DNA from: Bacteroidaceae bacterium
Lineage (GTDB): Bacteria > Bacteroidota > Bacteroidia > Bacteroidales > Bacteroidaceae
Direction of reading: 5' to 3'
Assembly (NCBI GenBank): GCA_017536695.1
Contig: JAFXGX010000033.1
Span: 1-50,380, forward strand
DNA length: 50,380 nt
The notes below the pieces were generated by a model. The model worked only from the letters and a program-made list of their open reading frames with translations, had not been told where the DNA came from and made no database searches. Of the stretch, positions 1-8,675 are shown piece after piece. A program made the position numbers and the translations under genes. Within the stretch, counting starts at the first letter, position 1, and every line of letters starts with the position of its first letter.

Positions 1-459
1 TATTTGTCTTACCCCTCAGTCACTTTGTGACAGCTCCCCTACAGAGGAGCTGTTTTTTGTTGTGTTTTTTAATTCTCCCTCTTGAAGAGGGAGTACCCGT
101 AGGGGGAGGGAGTTCTTTGTCTTTTCAGTCCGGAGGGGTACGATTAGGGAAGTCGTTTTTTTGTTGCAGTATTTGTTTTACCCCTCAGTCACTTTGTGAC
201 AGCTCCCCTACAGAGGAGCAGTTTTTTTGTTGTGTTTTTTAATTCTCCCTCTTGAAGAGGGAGTACCCGTAGGGGGAGGGAGTTCTTTTTCTCTTCAGCC
301 CGGATGGGTACGATTAGGGAAGTCGTTTTTTTATTGCAGTATTTGTATACCCCCTCCGCTTCGCTCGTCCCCCTATTGAGGGACAATTATTGTTATAGCC
401 TTTAAATTCCTCCTCTGTAGGGGAGGTGCCACAGGCGGAGGGGTATTGTTCAAATTATA
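1..459. repeat. Tandem and dispersed palindromic repeats, non-coding
   Basis: A unit of about 169-170 bp is repeated in tandem: copies begin with TATTTGT at 1, 170 and 340. The first two copies are nearly identical and the third diverges after about 10 bases. Each copy contains small hairpins, such as AGCTCC/GGAGCT and CTCCCTCTT/AAGAGGGAG. The same sequence recurs once at about 1566-1675. I see no convincing gene here; the short open frames across it run through repeat and are discarded. It lies just downstream of the last gene of the capsule operon, so it may also end that transcript, but no classic terminator stands out. Confidence 0.85.
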
Positions 460-1551
460 TTATATCAGTTTTTCCAGCAAGTTACTCCATAGTGCAAACG
501 GAGTTGCTGCTTTGCCGGTCACTTTGCCACCCTCGCGTGTGGTAAAGCGCGAGATAATCTCTATCAGATAAAGTCTGTATACCCCCTTGTCAATCCATGC
601 CCCCTCTTCGCTTGCCATGAAGGCTGTAATCTCATCGACACCCCATTTCTTCTCGAAAAGAGCTGTCTGAGTAAAAAAGTGGTAGCGGTCAAGGCCAGGC
701 GGACAGCTCTTGGCACTGTACTCAAAGTCAAAGACAAAGAGTCTGCCGTTCTCCTTGAACATGTTCCAGGGAGTGAAGTCTCCATGATAGGCCGAGAACT
801 CCACCTCGCGCCCGCAATACTCTTGCCTTATTGTGGCTATAGCATCTGTTATCGGCTCTTTGTCCACGTTATCGGGCAACCACTCAATATGCTCTTCAAG
901 CGATACAACGCAGTTGTAGTAGTCGCTATTTTCGAAGAGCACTCTTTGTTTTGTCCTTTCATGCAGATGAGCAAGGAACGTTTCGTGCAGCCCGTTCCAC
1001 TCATGTATTATTGCCGATGCGTTTGTCTTTGCTGTGCTCTGCACGAATATGTGCATGCCGCACCGCAGTGTGCCGCAGTAGAGGACCGCGGGGATATCAG
1101 TAATCCCCTTGTCGGTCAGCCACGTGAGCATTTCGCTCTCCTTGACAAAAAGCTCCTTGATGTCGTTGCTCTCGCTCAACTTGCAGTAGCCCAATATGCG
1201 GCTGCCGCATGACAGCTGCATAGTAATCTTCTGGTGTACGCTCGGTGTACCCTCGAAGATGCTGAACCCGATGTGCTCTGTGCTGAATAGCCTGCATAGC
1301 AGCGTGCGGAGCTCCTCTTTCAGTGAGCAGCACATCTGTTCCGCATGTATGGCCTTGCGCACAGGCGGCAACCAGTGCAGCAATGGCAGCAGAGCCTTCA
1401 GCATCTTGCCCTTTATGCCGCTTGGCTGGTACAGGTTCATGGCTGTGCGCATACCCCGCACCGGCATAATCCAGTATTTGCCGTCTGCATTGCCAAAGCG
1501 GTAGAATTTCTCTCCGCCGGCAAAGTCAACTATTTTATCAAGCGCGGTCAT
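460..1551 (-). CDS. APH/choline-kinase-like sugar or polyol kinase in capsule locus
   Basis: This is a 363-residue protein whose C-terminal half carries the aminoglycoside-phosphotransferase/choline-kinase signature: the Brenner-type motif YHGDFTPWN (catalytic Asp, metal-binding Asn) followed by VFDFEYS, which supplies the second metal-binding acidic group. Its N-terminal half matches nothing I can name. It is the last gene of the capsule locus and is separated from the upstream GT4 by a 309-base repeat-filled gap. In this setting a small-molecule or glycan kinase is more likely than antibiotic resistance. The substrate is unknown. Nearby there is a nucleotidyltransferase/thymidylate-kinase-like protein, and the two may work on the same phosphorylated decoration; that link is inference. 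Start chosen at the ATG at 1551, the only well-placed one. Confidence 0.7.
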   Translation of the reverse strand: MTALDKIVDFAGGEKFYRFGNADGKYWIMPVRGMRTAMNLYQPSGIKGKMLKALLPLLHWLPPVRKAIHAEQMCCSLKEELRTLLCRLFSTEHIGFSIFEGTPSVHQKITMQLSCGSRILGYCKLSESNDIKELFVKESEMLTWLTDKGITDIPAVLYCGTLRCGMHIFVQSTAKTNASAIIHEWNGLHETFLAHLHERTKQRVLFENSDYYNCVVSLEEHIEWLPDNVDKEPITDAIATIRQEYCGREVEFSAYHGDFTPWNMFKENGRLFVFDFEYSAKSCPPGLDRYHFFTQTALFEKKWGVDEITAFMASEEGAWIDKGVYRLYLIEIISRFTTREGGKVTGKAATPFALWSNLLEKLI

Positions 1552-1860
1552 AATATAGGATTTTACCCTTCAGTCCTTACGGACAGCTCCCCTACAGAGG
1601 AGCAGTTTTTGTTGTGTTTTTAAATTCTCCCTCTTGAAGAGGGAGTACCCGTAGGGGGGGAGGGAGTTCTTTGTTTCTTTAAGCGAAATAAGAGATTCTT
1701 CGCGTTGCTCAGACGTGTTGTTGTGGGCTTTGCCCGAAAAATGACAAGAACGCCCGGAGAGGTACAAGTAGTGGAGGAGTTGTTGTTTGTGTTTGTTTTA
1801 AAGTTGCGCCACTCCTTTGGAGGGGAGCTGTCGGCTTGCCGACTGAGGGGAGGAAAATTT
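1552..1860. repeat. Repeat-filled intergenic gap
   Basis: No gene is seen in this 309-base gap. About 1566-1675 is a further copy of the palindromic repeat found at 1-459 (same AGAGGAGC and CTCCCTCTTGAAGAGGGAG blocks). About 1800-1853 is a shorter related block (GGAGGGGAGCTGTCGGC...). The gap breaks the tight gene packing seen in the rest of the operon. Confidence 0.8.
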
Positions 1861-3090
1861 TTATTTTATCTTGCTCTTCAGCAAATCTCTGTACTCATTC
1901 CCACGAGCCTCCCAAAGGAACTGCTCGCCGGCGTGCTTTGCCTTTTCTCCAATGGCTCTACGCTCCTTCTCATCCTTCATGCGCTCCATTGCTGTAGCAA
2001 TGTCGGCTATTACCTCTTCGCGTCCTGTGCGTGGGATGACAACAGCATACTCATTGGAGAAGTAACGTGTATAACCGGTGGTGTCAATGCATATGAGGGG
2101 TTTGCCCATAGCCATAGAGTCGAACGAGACTGTTACGGCGCCCTCCTTGAGCGAAGCGTTCACAACAACATCGGCAGCTGCAAGCAGCCTGTAATACTGC
2201 TCCATTGGAACATTGCCTGTGAAAGTAACCTGCTCCTTTAATCCAAGCCTTTCCACTGACAGTGTCAGCCTTGCCTTGTCGCTGCCCTTGCCCACGATGC
2301 TCAGGTGCATACGCCTGTCGCCTTTTGCAACGCGCGCAAAACTCTCGATTACCAGGTCAAAGCCCCGCCAAGCATCAAGGCGTCCCACGGTAATGAACTC
2401 TATTCTGTTGTTATCGGTGTTTTGTGCCGTTACAGCATGCTCGCTCTTCTCAACGGCGACGTCGGTAAAAAGCACGCTTTTGTCGCGATATTTAGCGGGG
2501 ATGAGGTCGCGTGTTATTTCGGTCTTGCACAGCATTATGTCTGCATTCCTGCAACGCTTCCTGAACCCGAAGTTCAGCGGTAGACTCTTTATTGTCACGC
2601 GGCGCACCCATTCAATGAGGCGGTTCTTGCGGGCATAGTGTCTGCTGTACTCGGCTGGGATAGTCTCAAGGCCACCGATAGGACCCCATACGAAGAACTG
2701 CTTTTGTCCGAAGCTGCTTACCTTCCACAGTGCATTGCCGTATGTGAGGTGGTGGAACACCTTTATGCCGTTCTCGGTCATGGTACGCTTTACAATGCCG
2801 TTGGTGCAGTACTGCCATATGTTGTAGTATGTGCGCACACCACGCATGCCCTTTTTCCAGAATCTTGCCCACTTTGGCAGGTCGAAGTAAAGGAAATGTA
2901 TTCCCGCAAACTCGGGGTGCGCAGCTATCCATGGCTCAATGGTGCCGCGGTTGCTCTCGCGTGTGAGCACCCACAGCTCAAAGTGCTTCGACATCTCAAG
3001 CACCCAATGCCACCCCACGCCAATCTCGCTGCCGAGTCCCGGCTCGCACGCATAGGCCGAAACGAAGATTTTGGTTTTGGCATTTTTCAT
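1861..3090 (-). CDS. Glycosyltransferase family 4
   Basis: A 409-residue GT-B fold glycosyltransferase, predicted cytoplasmic, that would add a sugar to the lipid-linked capsule repeat unit. The N-terminal acceptor domain begins KIFVSAYACEPGLGSEIGVG, typical of GT4 enzymes. The C-terminal donor domain has FITVGRLDAWRGFDLVIES and the nucleotide-sugar region around EGAVTVSFDSMAMGKP. The usual E-x7-E motif reads E-x7-D here, a conservative change. Its ATG overlaps the TGA of the upstream nucleotidyltransferase/kinase gene (ATGA at 3087-3090), so the two are translationally coupled. Donor and acceptor sugars cannot be told from sequence. Confidence 0.85.
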   Translation of the reverse strand: MKNAKTKIFVSAYACEPGLGSEIGVGWHWVLEMSKHFELWVLTRESNRGTIEPWIAAHPEFAGIHFLYFDLPKWARFWKKGMRGVRTYYNIWQYCTNGIVKRTMTENGIKVFHHLTYGNALWKVSSFGQKQFFVWGPIGGLETIPAEYSRHYARKNRLIEWVRRVTIKSLPLNFGFRKRCRNADIMLCKTEITRDLIPAKYRDKSVLFTDVAVEKSEHAVTAQNTDNNRIEFITVGRLDAWRGFDLVIESFARVAKGDRRMHLSIVGKGSDKARLTLSVERLGLKEQVTFTGNVPMEQYYRLLAAADVVVNASLKEGAVTVSFDSMAMGKPLICIDTTGYTRYFSNEYAVVIPRTGREEVIADIATAMERMKDEKERRAIGEKAKHAGEQFLWEARGNEYRDLLKSKIK

Positions 3091-4394
3091 CTAAGTCTCT
3101 TCAAGTTCTTTTTGTGTTGTTCGTTGAATACGTGGTTCAGTATCTCGTACACTGCTGCCTGCGGGGTTGTCTCGTTAAGGACTTTAGTGTACTCCTTCTT
3201 GCCCGCAAGGTAATCAATCTTGGCATTGATTGTGTTTATACCCTCTTCATCAAGCTCCCGTTTGCGGGCGAGGATGGTCTCGCTGCTTGCTGTGAGCAGT
3301 ATATTGTAGTCAAGTGTGGGGATAAAGAACTTGCCCCACCGGTATAGGAACTTGGGACTCAGATAAATCCTTGAGCGGCGGCTGTCGCATATTATATCGG
3401 TAAAGTAGCGGTCAAAGACAACCACACGTGTGATGCGTGTGACCGACTTGACCTTGACAAAGTAGCCTATGATATAATCAATGGAGTAGTAACAGAGGCG
3501 CAGGAACGAGTTAAGCTTGCCTGTTTTGCCACCGCGGTGCGGGTCGCTGTAGTTACGGTCGACCTCTTTCTTTATTCCTGCCGAGTGTGCCACCTCGCCC
3601 AGGTTGCCGAAGAGAGCAGGGCGGAAGTGATAGTACTTGTGTGCGGTCTTGAACACAGGTGCAATGCGCTCCAAGATGGTGTCGATGACTGTTGTCTTAC
3701 CACTGCCGTCTGGGCCGGTAAAGCCTATGCTGAATCCTGTACGCGAGAGCAGATAGTTCTTTACTCGATGATATTCGAACCTGCAGAAACGCGCAAACGT
3801 GCCGAACGGGTTGCGCAGTGCAGCGTGAAGAAGCATCTTCTTGCCCGAGTGCTTGTCGCACTCTTCAATGCCATCTACACCAAACACTTTCCTGAGCTTC
3901 TCTGCGACAACGGCGCTATCGGACACTGCCTCTTTGACATCTCTGTATTTGTCGGGGTATTGTACGCCCACGGCACGGTCGTACATGTATTTGTCAAGGA
4001 ATTCATAGTTCTTGTCAACATGATATATCTTGCCGTTGAATTCTCTGTGTGCAAGGAATTCGCTCGCTTTAATGAACTGTACTCCGAACAGTGAAGTGTC
4101 GAAGAAGAAATCCAGTTGGATAATCTCGGTGTTGCTTCTCTTGTCAACGCAACCACATACCCAAGTGACAAGCCTGTCGCTATTGAGGTATGTGATGATT
4201 TTCCAGTCATGCTTCTCCAATAGTGCGATGATATCGCTTTTATGCTTCTTATAGGTACTACGTTCTATGATTATGTCAATATCCCTGCTGCTGTTATTCT
4301 CGGGAAGCCCTTCAAAATTTCGCAGGACTGCATAATCGCAGTTGCTGTTCAGATAGCCGAAAAGTCCGGCAAGTATTTCAGGTGCGGTTGTCAT
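3087..4394 (-). CDS. Nucleotidyltransferase-like/thymidylate-kinase-like fusion protein
   Basis: A 435-residue two-part protein. The N-terminal half looks like a minimal nucleotidyltransferase (SRDIDIII near residues 36-43, the DxD of that fold). The C-terminal half starts with a clear P-loop, GFTGPDGSGKTT near residue 225, and a later VVVFDRYFTDI segment that matches the Walker-B/DR(Y/F) region of thymidylate kinases. True Tmk enzymes are only about 200-210 residues and are not found in capsule operons, so I infer a phosphotransfer role in glycan modification. It overlaps both neighbours by 4 bases (ATGA), which ties it to the GT2 upstream and the GT4 downstream. No substrate can be assigned. 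Confidence 0.65.
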   Translation of the reverse strand: MTTAPEILAGLFGYLNSNCDYAVLRNFEGLPENNSSRDIDIIIERSTYKKHKSDIIALLEKHDWKIITYLNSDRLVTWVCGCVDKRSNTEIIQLDFFFDTSLFGVQFIKASEFLAHREFNGKIYHVDKNYEFLDKYMYDRAVGVQYPDKYRDVKEAVSDSAVVAEKLRKVFGVDGIEECDKHSGKKMLLHAALRNPFGTFARFCRFEYHRVKNYLLSRTGFSIGFTGPDGSGKTTVIDTILERIAPVFKTAHKYYHFRPALFGNLGEVAHSAGIKKEVDRNYSDPHRGGKTGKLNSFLRLCYYSIDYIIGYFVKVKSVTRITRVVVFDRYFTDIICDSRRSRIYLSPKFLYRWGKFFIPTLDYNILLTASSETILARKRELDEEGINTINAKIDYLAGKKEYTKVLNETTPQAAVYEILNHVFNEQHKKNLKRLR

Positions 4395-5365
4395 TTCTTT
4401 CTGAAGATGTTGTGTCTTATCTTGTCAATGATATATGACGGGTTGTTATATATCGAGCTTGTGAGTTTGCCGATGAATGTGAATATGTGTCCTTTTTTGA
4501 GTGCGTAGTAACTCTGGCGCAGAGAATCGGCAGCGATGGCATCTTTTTCAAGTCTCTTTAGCTCTTCGGCCGACAGGCTGTCGCGGAACTCTATGAATGT
4601 AAGTTCCTTCTCGCCTCTGCGACGTAACTTAAGGTTCTTCTTAATGTGTCTCATGCGCAGAATCATGCCAATTGAGTTTGCCGACATGGCACTTTCGTGT
4701 TTGCGGTAGCGGCAAAGTATCTCGGGAACGACAACTATGGCCTTGCCCTCTTTGTAGAGGTCACTCATGCGTGTCCACAGGTCAAGGTCTTCGCACAGGT
4801 CCTGATATCGTGGCTTCCCCTCGGGGAATCCGCTTATACAGTGACCGCCTACACTCAAAGCAACTTCGCGGTCATATATTGCAGTTGGCTGCATGAATAT
4901 TAGTTTCTCTTTTGCGGCTTTCTCGTAAAAACCCTCTTTTGTGGTCTCTCCAAGATAGATTCCGCCGTTCATCTTCTTACCCTTGCTATCCATATACTCA
5001 AGGTGGCAACCCACTGCCATCAGGTCGTTGTCCGATACAATCTTGCCGTAAAGTTTCTCTACCAGTGTCGGATAGGGGCAGTCATCTGAGTCAACGAACA
5101 TAATGTATCTGGTGGTGGCGTGTTCCTCAACATATCGGCGACCCGCACTGAGTCCTCCATTGACAGGCAGATTTACTATCTCATATTGCCTGGGGTTCTG
5201 TGTAAAGAACTCCTCAATGACAGCAACGCTTCCGTCGGTGCTACAGTCATTGATAATGAGCAGGTAAAAATCCTGCATTGTCTGTGCAGTAATGCACTCG
5301 AGTGTCTCTTTAATGTATTTCTCTGCATTGTACATGCAGATTGCAAGGGTGAGGTCTGGAGTCAT
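4391..5365 (-). CDS. Glycosyltransferase family 2
   Basis: A 324-residue GT-A enzyme. It opens TLAICMYNAEKYIKETLECI and continues with IINDCSTDGS and the metal-binding MFVDSDD, all standard GT2 signatures. I place the start at 5365, not at the in-frame ATG at 5431. At 5365 the ATG overlaps the upstream TGA (TGATG at 5363-5367), and the GT2 fold begins four residues later, whereas the longer form would overlap the upstream gene by 67 bases and adds a basic stretch foreign to the family. It is predicted to act on the cytoplasmic face during repeat-unit assembly. Confidence 0.88.
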   Translation of the reverse strand: MTPDLTLAICMYNAEKYIKETLECITAQTMQDFYLLIINDCSTDGSVAVIEEFFTQNPRQYEIVNLPVNGGLSAGRRYVEEHATTRYIMFVDSDDCPYPTLVEKLYGKIVSDNDLMAVGCHLEYMDSKGKKMNGGIYLGETTKEGFYEKAAKEKLIFMQPTAIYDREVALSVGGHCISGFPEGKPRYQDLCEDLDLWTRMSDLYKEGKAIVVVPEILCRYRKHESAMSANSIGMILRMRHIKKNLKLRRRGEKELTFIEFRDSLSAEELKRLEKDAIAADSLRQSYYALKKGHIFTFIGKLTSSIYNNPSYIIDKIRHNIFRKK

Positions 5366-6351
5366 CAGATTATATCTTCTAAAATTCTGCCATAGAAAGT
5401 TTGTTCTCCTTTTTCTGTTTTCTTCTCCCATTTAGTTCGGAAACTTAGTTTGAATACAAAATCATCCTTTATGAGTTCATTGTATTTTTCTTCATCAAAT
5501 CTCTCATTCATGATTTCTGCAAGTTTGTTTCTGTTACAGCATGGAATAGTTTTGCAGGACTCAAGCATATCTGCAATACCTGGCAACTCTTTATACGCAT
5601 AGTATATGAGGTAGTCTTGGATTACATAGTCAAGCCATTGCTTTTCACGTTCAGCAATAGATGTAAGCATTTCCGCCACAAAAGTGAATAGGCGGTTTCC
5701 CTTTCCTCTGCTATACATGCACCATGTGCTCCAGTTATAGTCAAATGATGTCCAAAACCTCATGGCGCGTGATGATGCTGGAACTTTGCCATTGGCAGAA
5801 AAAAACTCAACATTTTTTAGCTTGTCAAACGGAATCTTGCCTCTGACCCAAACCGTTGCGTCTAACCAAAGCCCTCCATACCTTGCCAATAATGTGTTGC
5901 GTGTTATATCGCTGAAGTGTGCCCATGAAACATGCCCGGTAGAGACCTTTTTATATACAATTGGCGGTATATCTATGTATTCTTTAATATTGTCGTTTGT
6001 GAGAAGTATGACATTGTCATTGTAGTATTTCAATTGCCGGTAGCATGCCTTAACAAGAGGTGGCATATTCTCCTCTCCCTGTCCCCAGAAAACCCAGATA
6101 TGAGTACTCTCAATCTCCTTTGTTTGCCAATCCTTTTCGAGATATTTATTTATGATATCATGATAGTTATTCTTGAAGTATCTGTCAAGCCATTTCGTTT
6201 TTTTGTTAATGGCAAACGTTGATATTTTGCCGCAAAATGGGGGACGTATATAAAAACAGAACCACCAGAGTATGTTATAACAAGCATAGGAAAAACTATA
6301 GTTCTTCCATAATGCAAAAAACTCCTTTATGCGTATCTTAATAGTATTCAT
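5365..6351 (-). CDS. Capsular polysaccharide synthesis transferase (Caps_synth / GT32-like)
   Basis: A 328-residue protein with the Caps_synth family pattern: HIWVFWGQGEENMPPLV, then RNTLLARYGGLWLDATVWV, in which the GG-x-W-x-D motif provides the nucleotide-sugar/metal site. A hydrophobic, aromatic stretch (residues about 20-40, WWFCFYI) may anchor it at the membrane. The ATG at 6351 is preferred over a TTG at 6381. The gene sits directly after the Wzy polymerase gene and is coupled to the downstream GT2 by a TGATG overlap. The exact sugar transferred is unknown. Confidence 0.75.
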   Translation of the reverse strand: MNTIKIRIKEFFALWKNYSFSYACYNILWWFCFYIRPPFCGKISTFAINKKTKWLDRYFKNNYHDIINKYLEKDWQTKEIESTHIWVFWGQGEENMPPLVKACYRQLKYYNDNVILLTNDNIKEYIDIPPIVYKKVSTGHVSWAHFSDITRNTLLARYGGLWLDATVWVRGKIPFDKLKNVEFFSANGKVPASSRAMRFWTSFDYNWSTWCMYSRGKGNRLFTFVAEMLTSIAEREKQWLDYVIQDYLIYYAYKELPGIADMLESCKTIPCCNRNKLAEIMNERFDEEKYNELIKDDFVFKLSFRTKWEKKTEKGEQTFYGRILEDII

Positions 6352-6388
6352 ATTATGCAATATTCCATAAGTAGCCGTCAAACAACTT

Positions 6389-7642
6389 TTAAGATAGTGT
6401 CAGGTCTGTTCTTGTTCCTTCATCCTCTAATTCTTCATCATTATTTTCCTCATATATTATAGGATTGTATCTGTTCTCATAAAAGTAGCGTACGCATGTC
6501 ATGACCATTGCCAGTTCCCATGCATATTGGATATTATTGCCCATTCCTCCCGCGATACCGGCAAACATGAAGATACATCCTAATGACCAGAAGTTATATG
6601 CACAAGAAAATGCGAATAAGAGAGAGATTAGATAGAAGATGAAACCATAGTCATCAAACAATGTTCCAGTTTGTCTTACGAATGTATTATGATCCCTTCC
6701 GTAATCAATTCCATATCCAAACCAGGTCTCTTTTTTGCTGAAATCGGCATTTAAAGAGTTTATTATTGGAGATATTCTTGCTGCTGCTGAACCGTCAGCC
6801 TCTTGTATGTTTTCCTTTTCTAACGTTGTCGTTGCATTTATAACACTTGTTGCTCTATCGAGTTGTTCAAATCCCGACGCTTGAATAGTAATATAACCGA
6901 TAATAATAAAAGGTACAATGTAATACCAGTTGTGCCAGCGGACAAAATATAGAGAAAATAGTATAAGGCATACGTATGCTGTCCCGCTACCCATCGTTGT
7001 CATCATCCACAGGAACATTATGGAAACCCATTTGTGCTCACCACTGAAAAGTTCACTTAATGTGAAAGGTCCTTCATCACGCTTGTATTCCTGACATTTT
7101 ACGTATGCATAATAGAAGACAAGCATAAAACGTCCAAAGGTGCTTGGTTCCATTGATAGGGATTGACATCCAAGTCCTCTGTCCAATGACAACATTAGAT
7201 TGAGAATTGGCATGTATGTTATGCCCATAATAATCAATACTTGCTGTATAACGCAAAAAATAAAGTATAATGTTATGAACCATTTGCATATTCTGATGAA
7301 GTGTTCAATCTTGAATACTTTTTCAATAAATACCAAATTGTAGAAACTTACATAAGTAAGTACAAGCAGGATTGAATAGATATATGTATTCCAACGGAAA
7401 CTTTCGGGGTGGAAACTTGCCACAATATATTGGTATATCAGGTATATAACACCTATAATAAGTGCTTTTGATGCTTTTAATGAGTAAAATAGCAGCACAA
7501 ATATCGATGATACCATAAGTGCCATCTTTATTGGCGCATTCATGGCAAAGGAGTCAATAGGCATATAGTATATACCATAGAATACTAAAAGTATAGTCGC
7601 AAATAGTGTAAGGCCTCTTTGCCCTTTGAATATGTCAAACAT
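6389..7642 (-). CDS. wzy: O-antigen/capsule repeat-unit polymerase (Wzy-like)
   Basis: A 417-residue, very hydrophobic protein with about ten membrane segments and a large polar loop near the C-terminal half (about residues 260-320), which is the usual Wzy layout. Wzy proteins share little sequence, so the call rests on topology and context: the locus has Wzx, Wzc and Wza but no other candidate polymerase. It would join lipid-linked repeat units on the periplasmic face. An ATG at 7642 lies 10 bases after the stop of the upstream acyltransferase; a TTG at 7663 is also in frame but less likely. The C-terminus is acidic (EENNDEELEDEG). Confidence 0.75.
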   Translation of the reverse strand: MFDIFKGQRGLTLFATILLVFYGIYYMPIDSFAMNAPIKMALMVSSIFVLLFYSLKASKALIIGVIYLIYQYIVASFHPESFRWNTYIYSILLVLTYVSFYNLVFIEKVFKIEHFIRICKWFITLYFIFCVIQQVLIIMGITYMPILNLMLSLDRGLGCQSLSMEPSTFGRFMLVFYYAYVKCQEYKRDEGPFTLSELFSGEHKWVSIMFLWMMTTMGSGTAYVCLILFSLYFVRWHNWYYIVPFIIIGYITIQASGFEQLDRATSVINATTTLEKENIQEADGSAAARISPIINSLNADFSKKETWFGYGIDYGRDHNTFVRQTGTLFDDYGFIFYLISLLFAFSCAYNFWSLGCIFMFAGIAGGMGNNIQYAWELAMVMTCVRYFYENRYNPIIYEENNDEELEDEGTRTDLTLS

Positions 7643-7652
7643 CGTTTTTGTT

Positions 7653-8675
7653 CTATTTACCAATCATGAATCTAAGCTTTCCATTGAACAGATTTACCAA
7701 TGGGTATGTAAGCAGTATGCATACTGCAAAATATAGTATTGTAACAGGTCCTTCAAATACAGGGTGGTGCAACACATATTTGTCAAACGCCATAAGTATC
7801 TCCATTGTTATGCTGAAGTGTGTACACATGAGTATGAGTGAGTTTACTCCCCAATAAGTAAAGAACCCTGTTATTATATTCTTCGTGAACACCGCAAACA
7901 GACACATGAATGCAATGGCGGGTAATGTGTTGCTGAGCACCCCGTTGATGTAATAAATGTCAAACGGTGGGTTCACTACCAGTATTATGCTTATGGCAAA
8001 TAGTACAATGGACATTGCAAGCAGTTTGGCCTTGTTTGTATTGATGAAAGAATTACCCCATTTTCTTGCGGTTAAATATCCAAGGGCAACAATTGGCCAT
8101 GCGTGAAAAGCTTGTATAAGAGGGCGTATTGGGGCGTCAATGAGTTTATTCATTTCGCTCAAATCACGCAAAGGCAACCATAGATTGTTGTATGCATAAT
8201 TTGCAACCAACGTGATAGCCATGAATATTGCAGCAGTCATCCATTTCCTTTTGTTGTTCCTCACAACAGTGAATATATATTCTCCAATTATCAGTACAGG
8301 CAGGAACCATAATGTGCCTATTCCGCGTAGAGTGATTGTCTTGTAAATGTCACGCAAAAGTATTCCGCTATCCATGAAACCGAACAGAACCCAAAGAACA
8401 TCAAAGGCAATAATCAGCAGGCTGAACCAGAGGTATGGCACCCCCAATTGTTTTATCCTCTTTTTAAGCAGTTCATTTGGTTTTGCCATCCTGCCTTTTA
8501 TACTGCTCAACCATCCTGAAGTAAAATAGAATGTGCTTACCATGAATAGCCCAATCCAAATATTTAGCCAATCTGGTATTACCCCCCTTTCAAAGTGTAG
8601 GAATGTTATGCATAGTATAGCAACGCCCTTTGTGGCATCAATATAATCAAGCCTTTTTGTATTCTTATTTTGCAT
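7653..8675 (-). CDS. Acyltransferase family 3 membrane protein
   Basis: A 340-residue integral membrane protein of the acyltransferase-3 family (OafA/NodX type), with about ten hydrophobic segments. The N-terminal motif RLDYIDATKGVAILCITFLHF contains the family's typical Asp and His region. Such enzymes O-acetylate sugars in surface polysaccharides, moving acetyl from the cytoplasm across the membrane. The ATG at 8675 overlaps the end of wbsX by 11 bases. A second member of the same family lies at 11696-12718, so the polymer may carry two acyl groups. That inference is untested. Confidence 0.82.
   Translation of the reverse strand: MQNKNTKRLDYIDATKGVAILCITFLHFERGVIPDWLNIWIGLFMVSTFYFTSGWLSSIKGRMAKPNELLKKRIKQLGVPYLWFSLLIIAFDVLWVLFGFMDSGILLRDIYKTITLRGIGTLWFLPVLIIGEYIFTVVRNNKRKWMTAAIFMAITLVANYAYNNLWLPLRDLSEMNKLIDAPIRPLIQAFHAWPIVALGYLTARKWGNSFINTNKAKLLAMSIVLFAISIILVVNPPFDIYYINGVLSNTLPAIAFMCLFAVFTKNIITGFFTYWGVNSLILMCTHFSITMEILMAFDKYVLHHPVFEGPVTILYFAVCILLTYPLVNLFNGKLRFMIGK

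Noticed and set aside
27..386. Short open frames in the repeats at the left end
   Set aside because: They are translations of the palindromic repeats in both strands and have no independent support.
460..1551. Aminoglycoside resistance gene
   Set aside because: Only the shared kinase fold motifs match; the context is capsule synthesis and nothing suggests a resistance cassette.
3087..4394. Housekeeping thymidylate kinase (tmk)
   Set aside because: Twice the usual length, with an extra nucleotidyltransferase-like half and embedded in capsule genes by 4-base overlaps.
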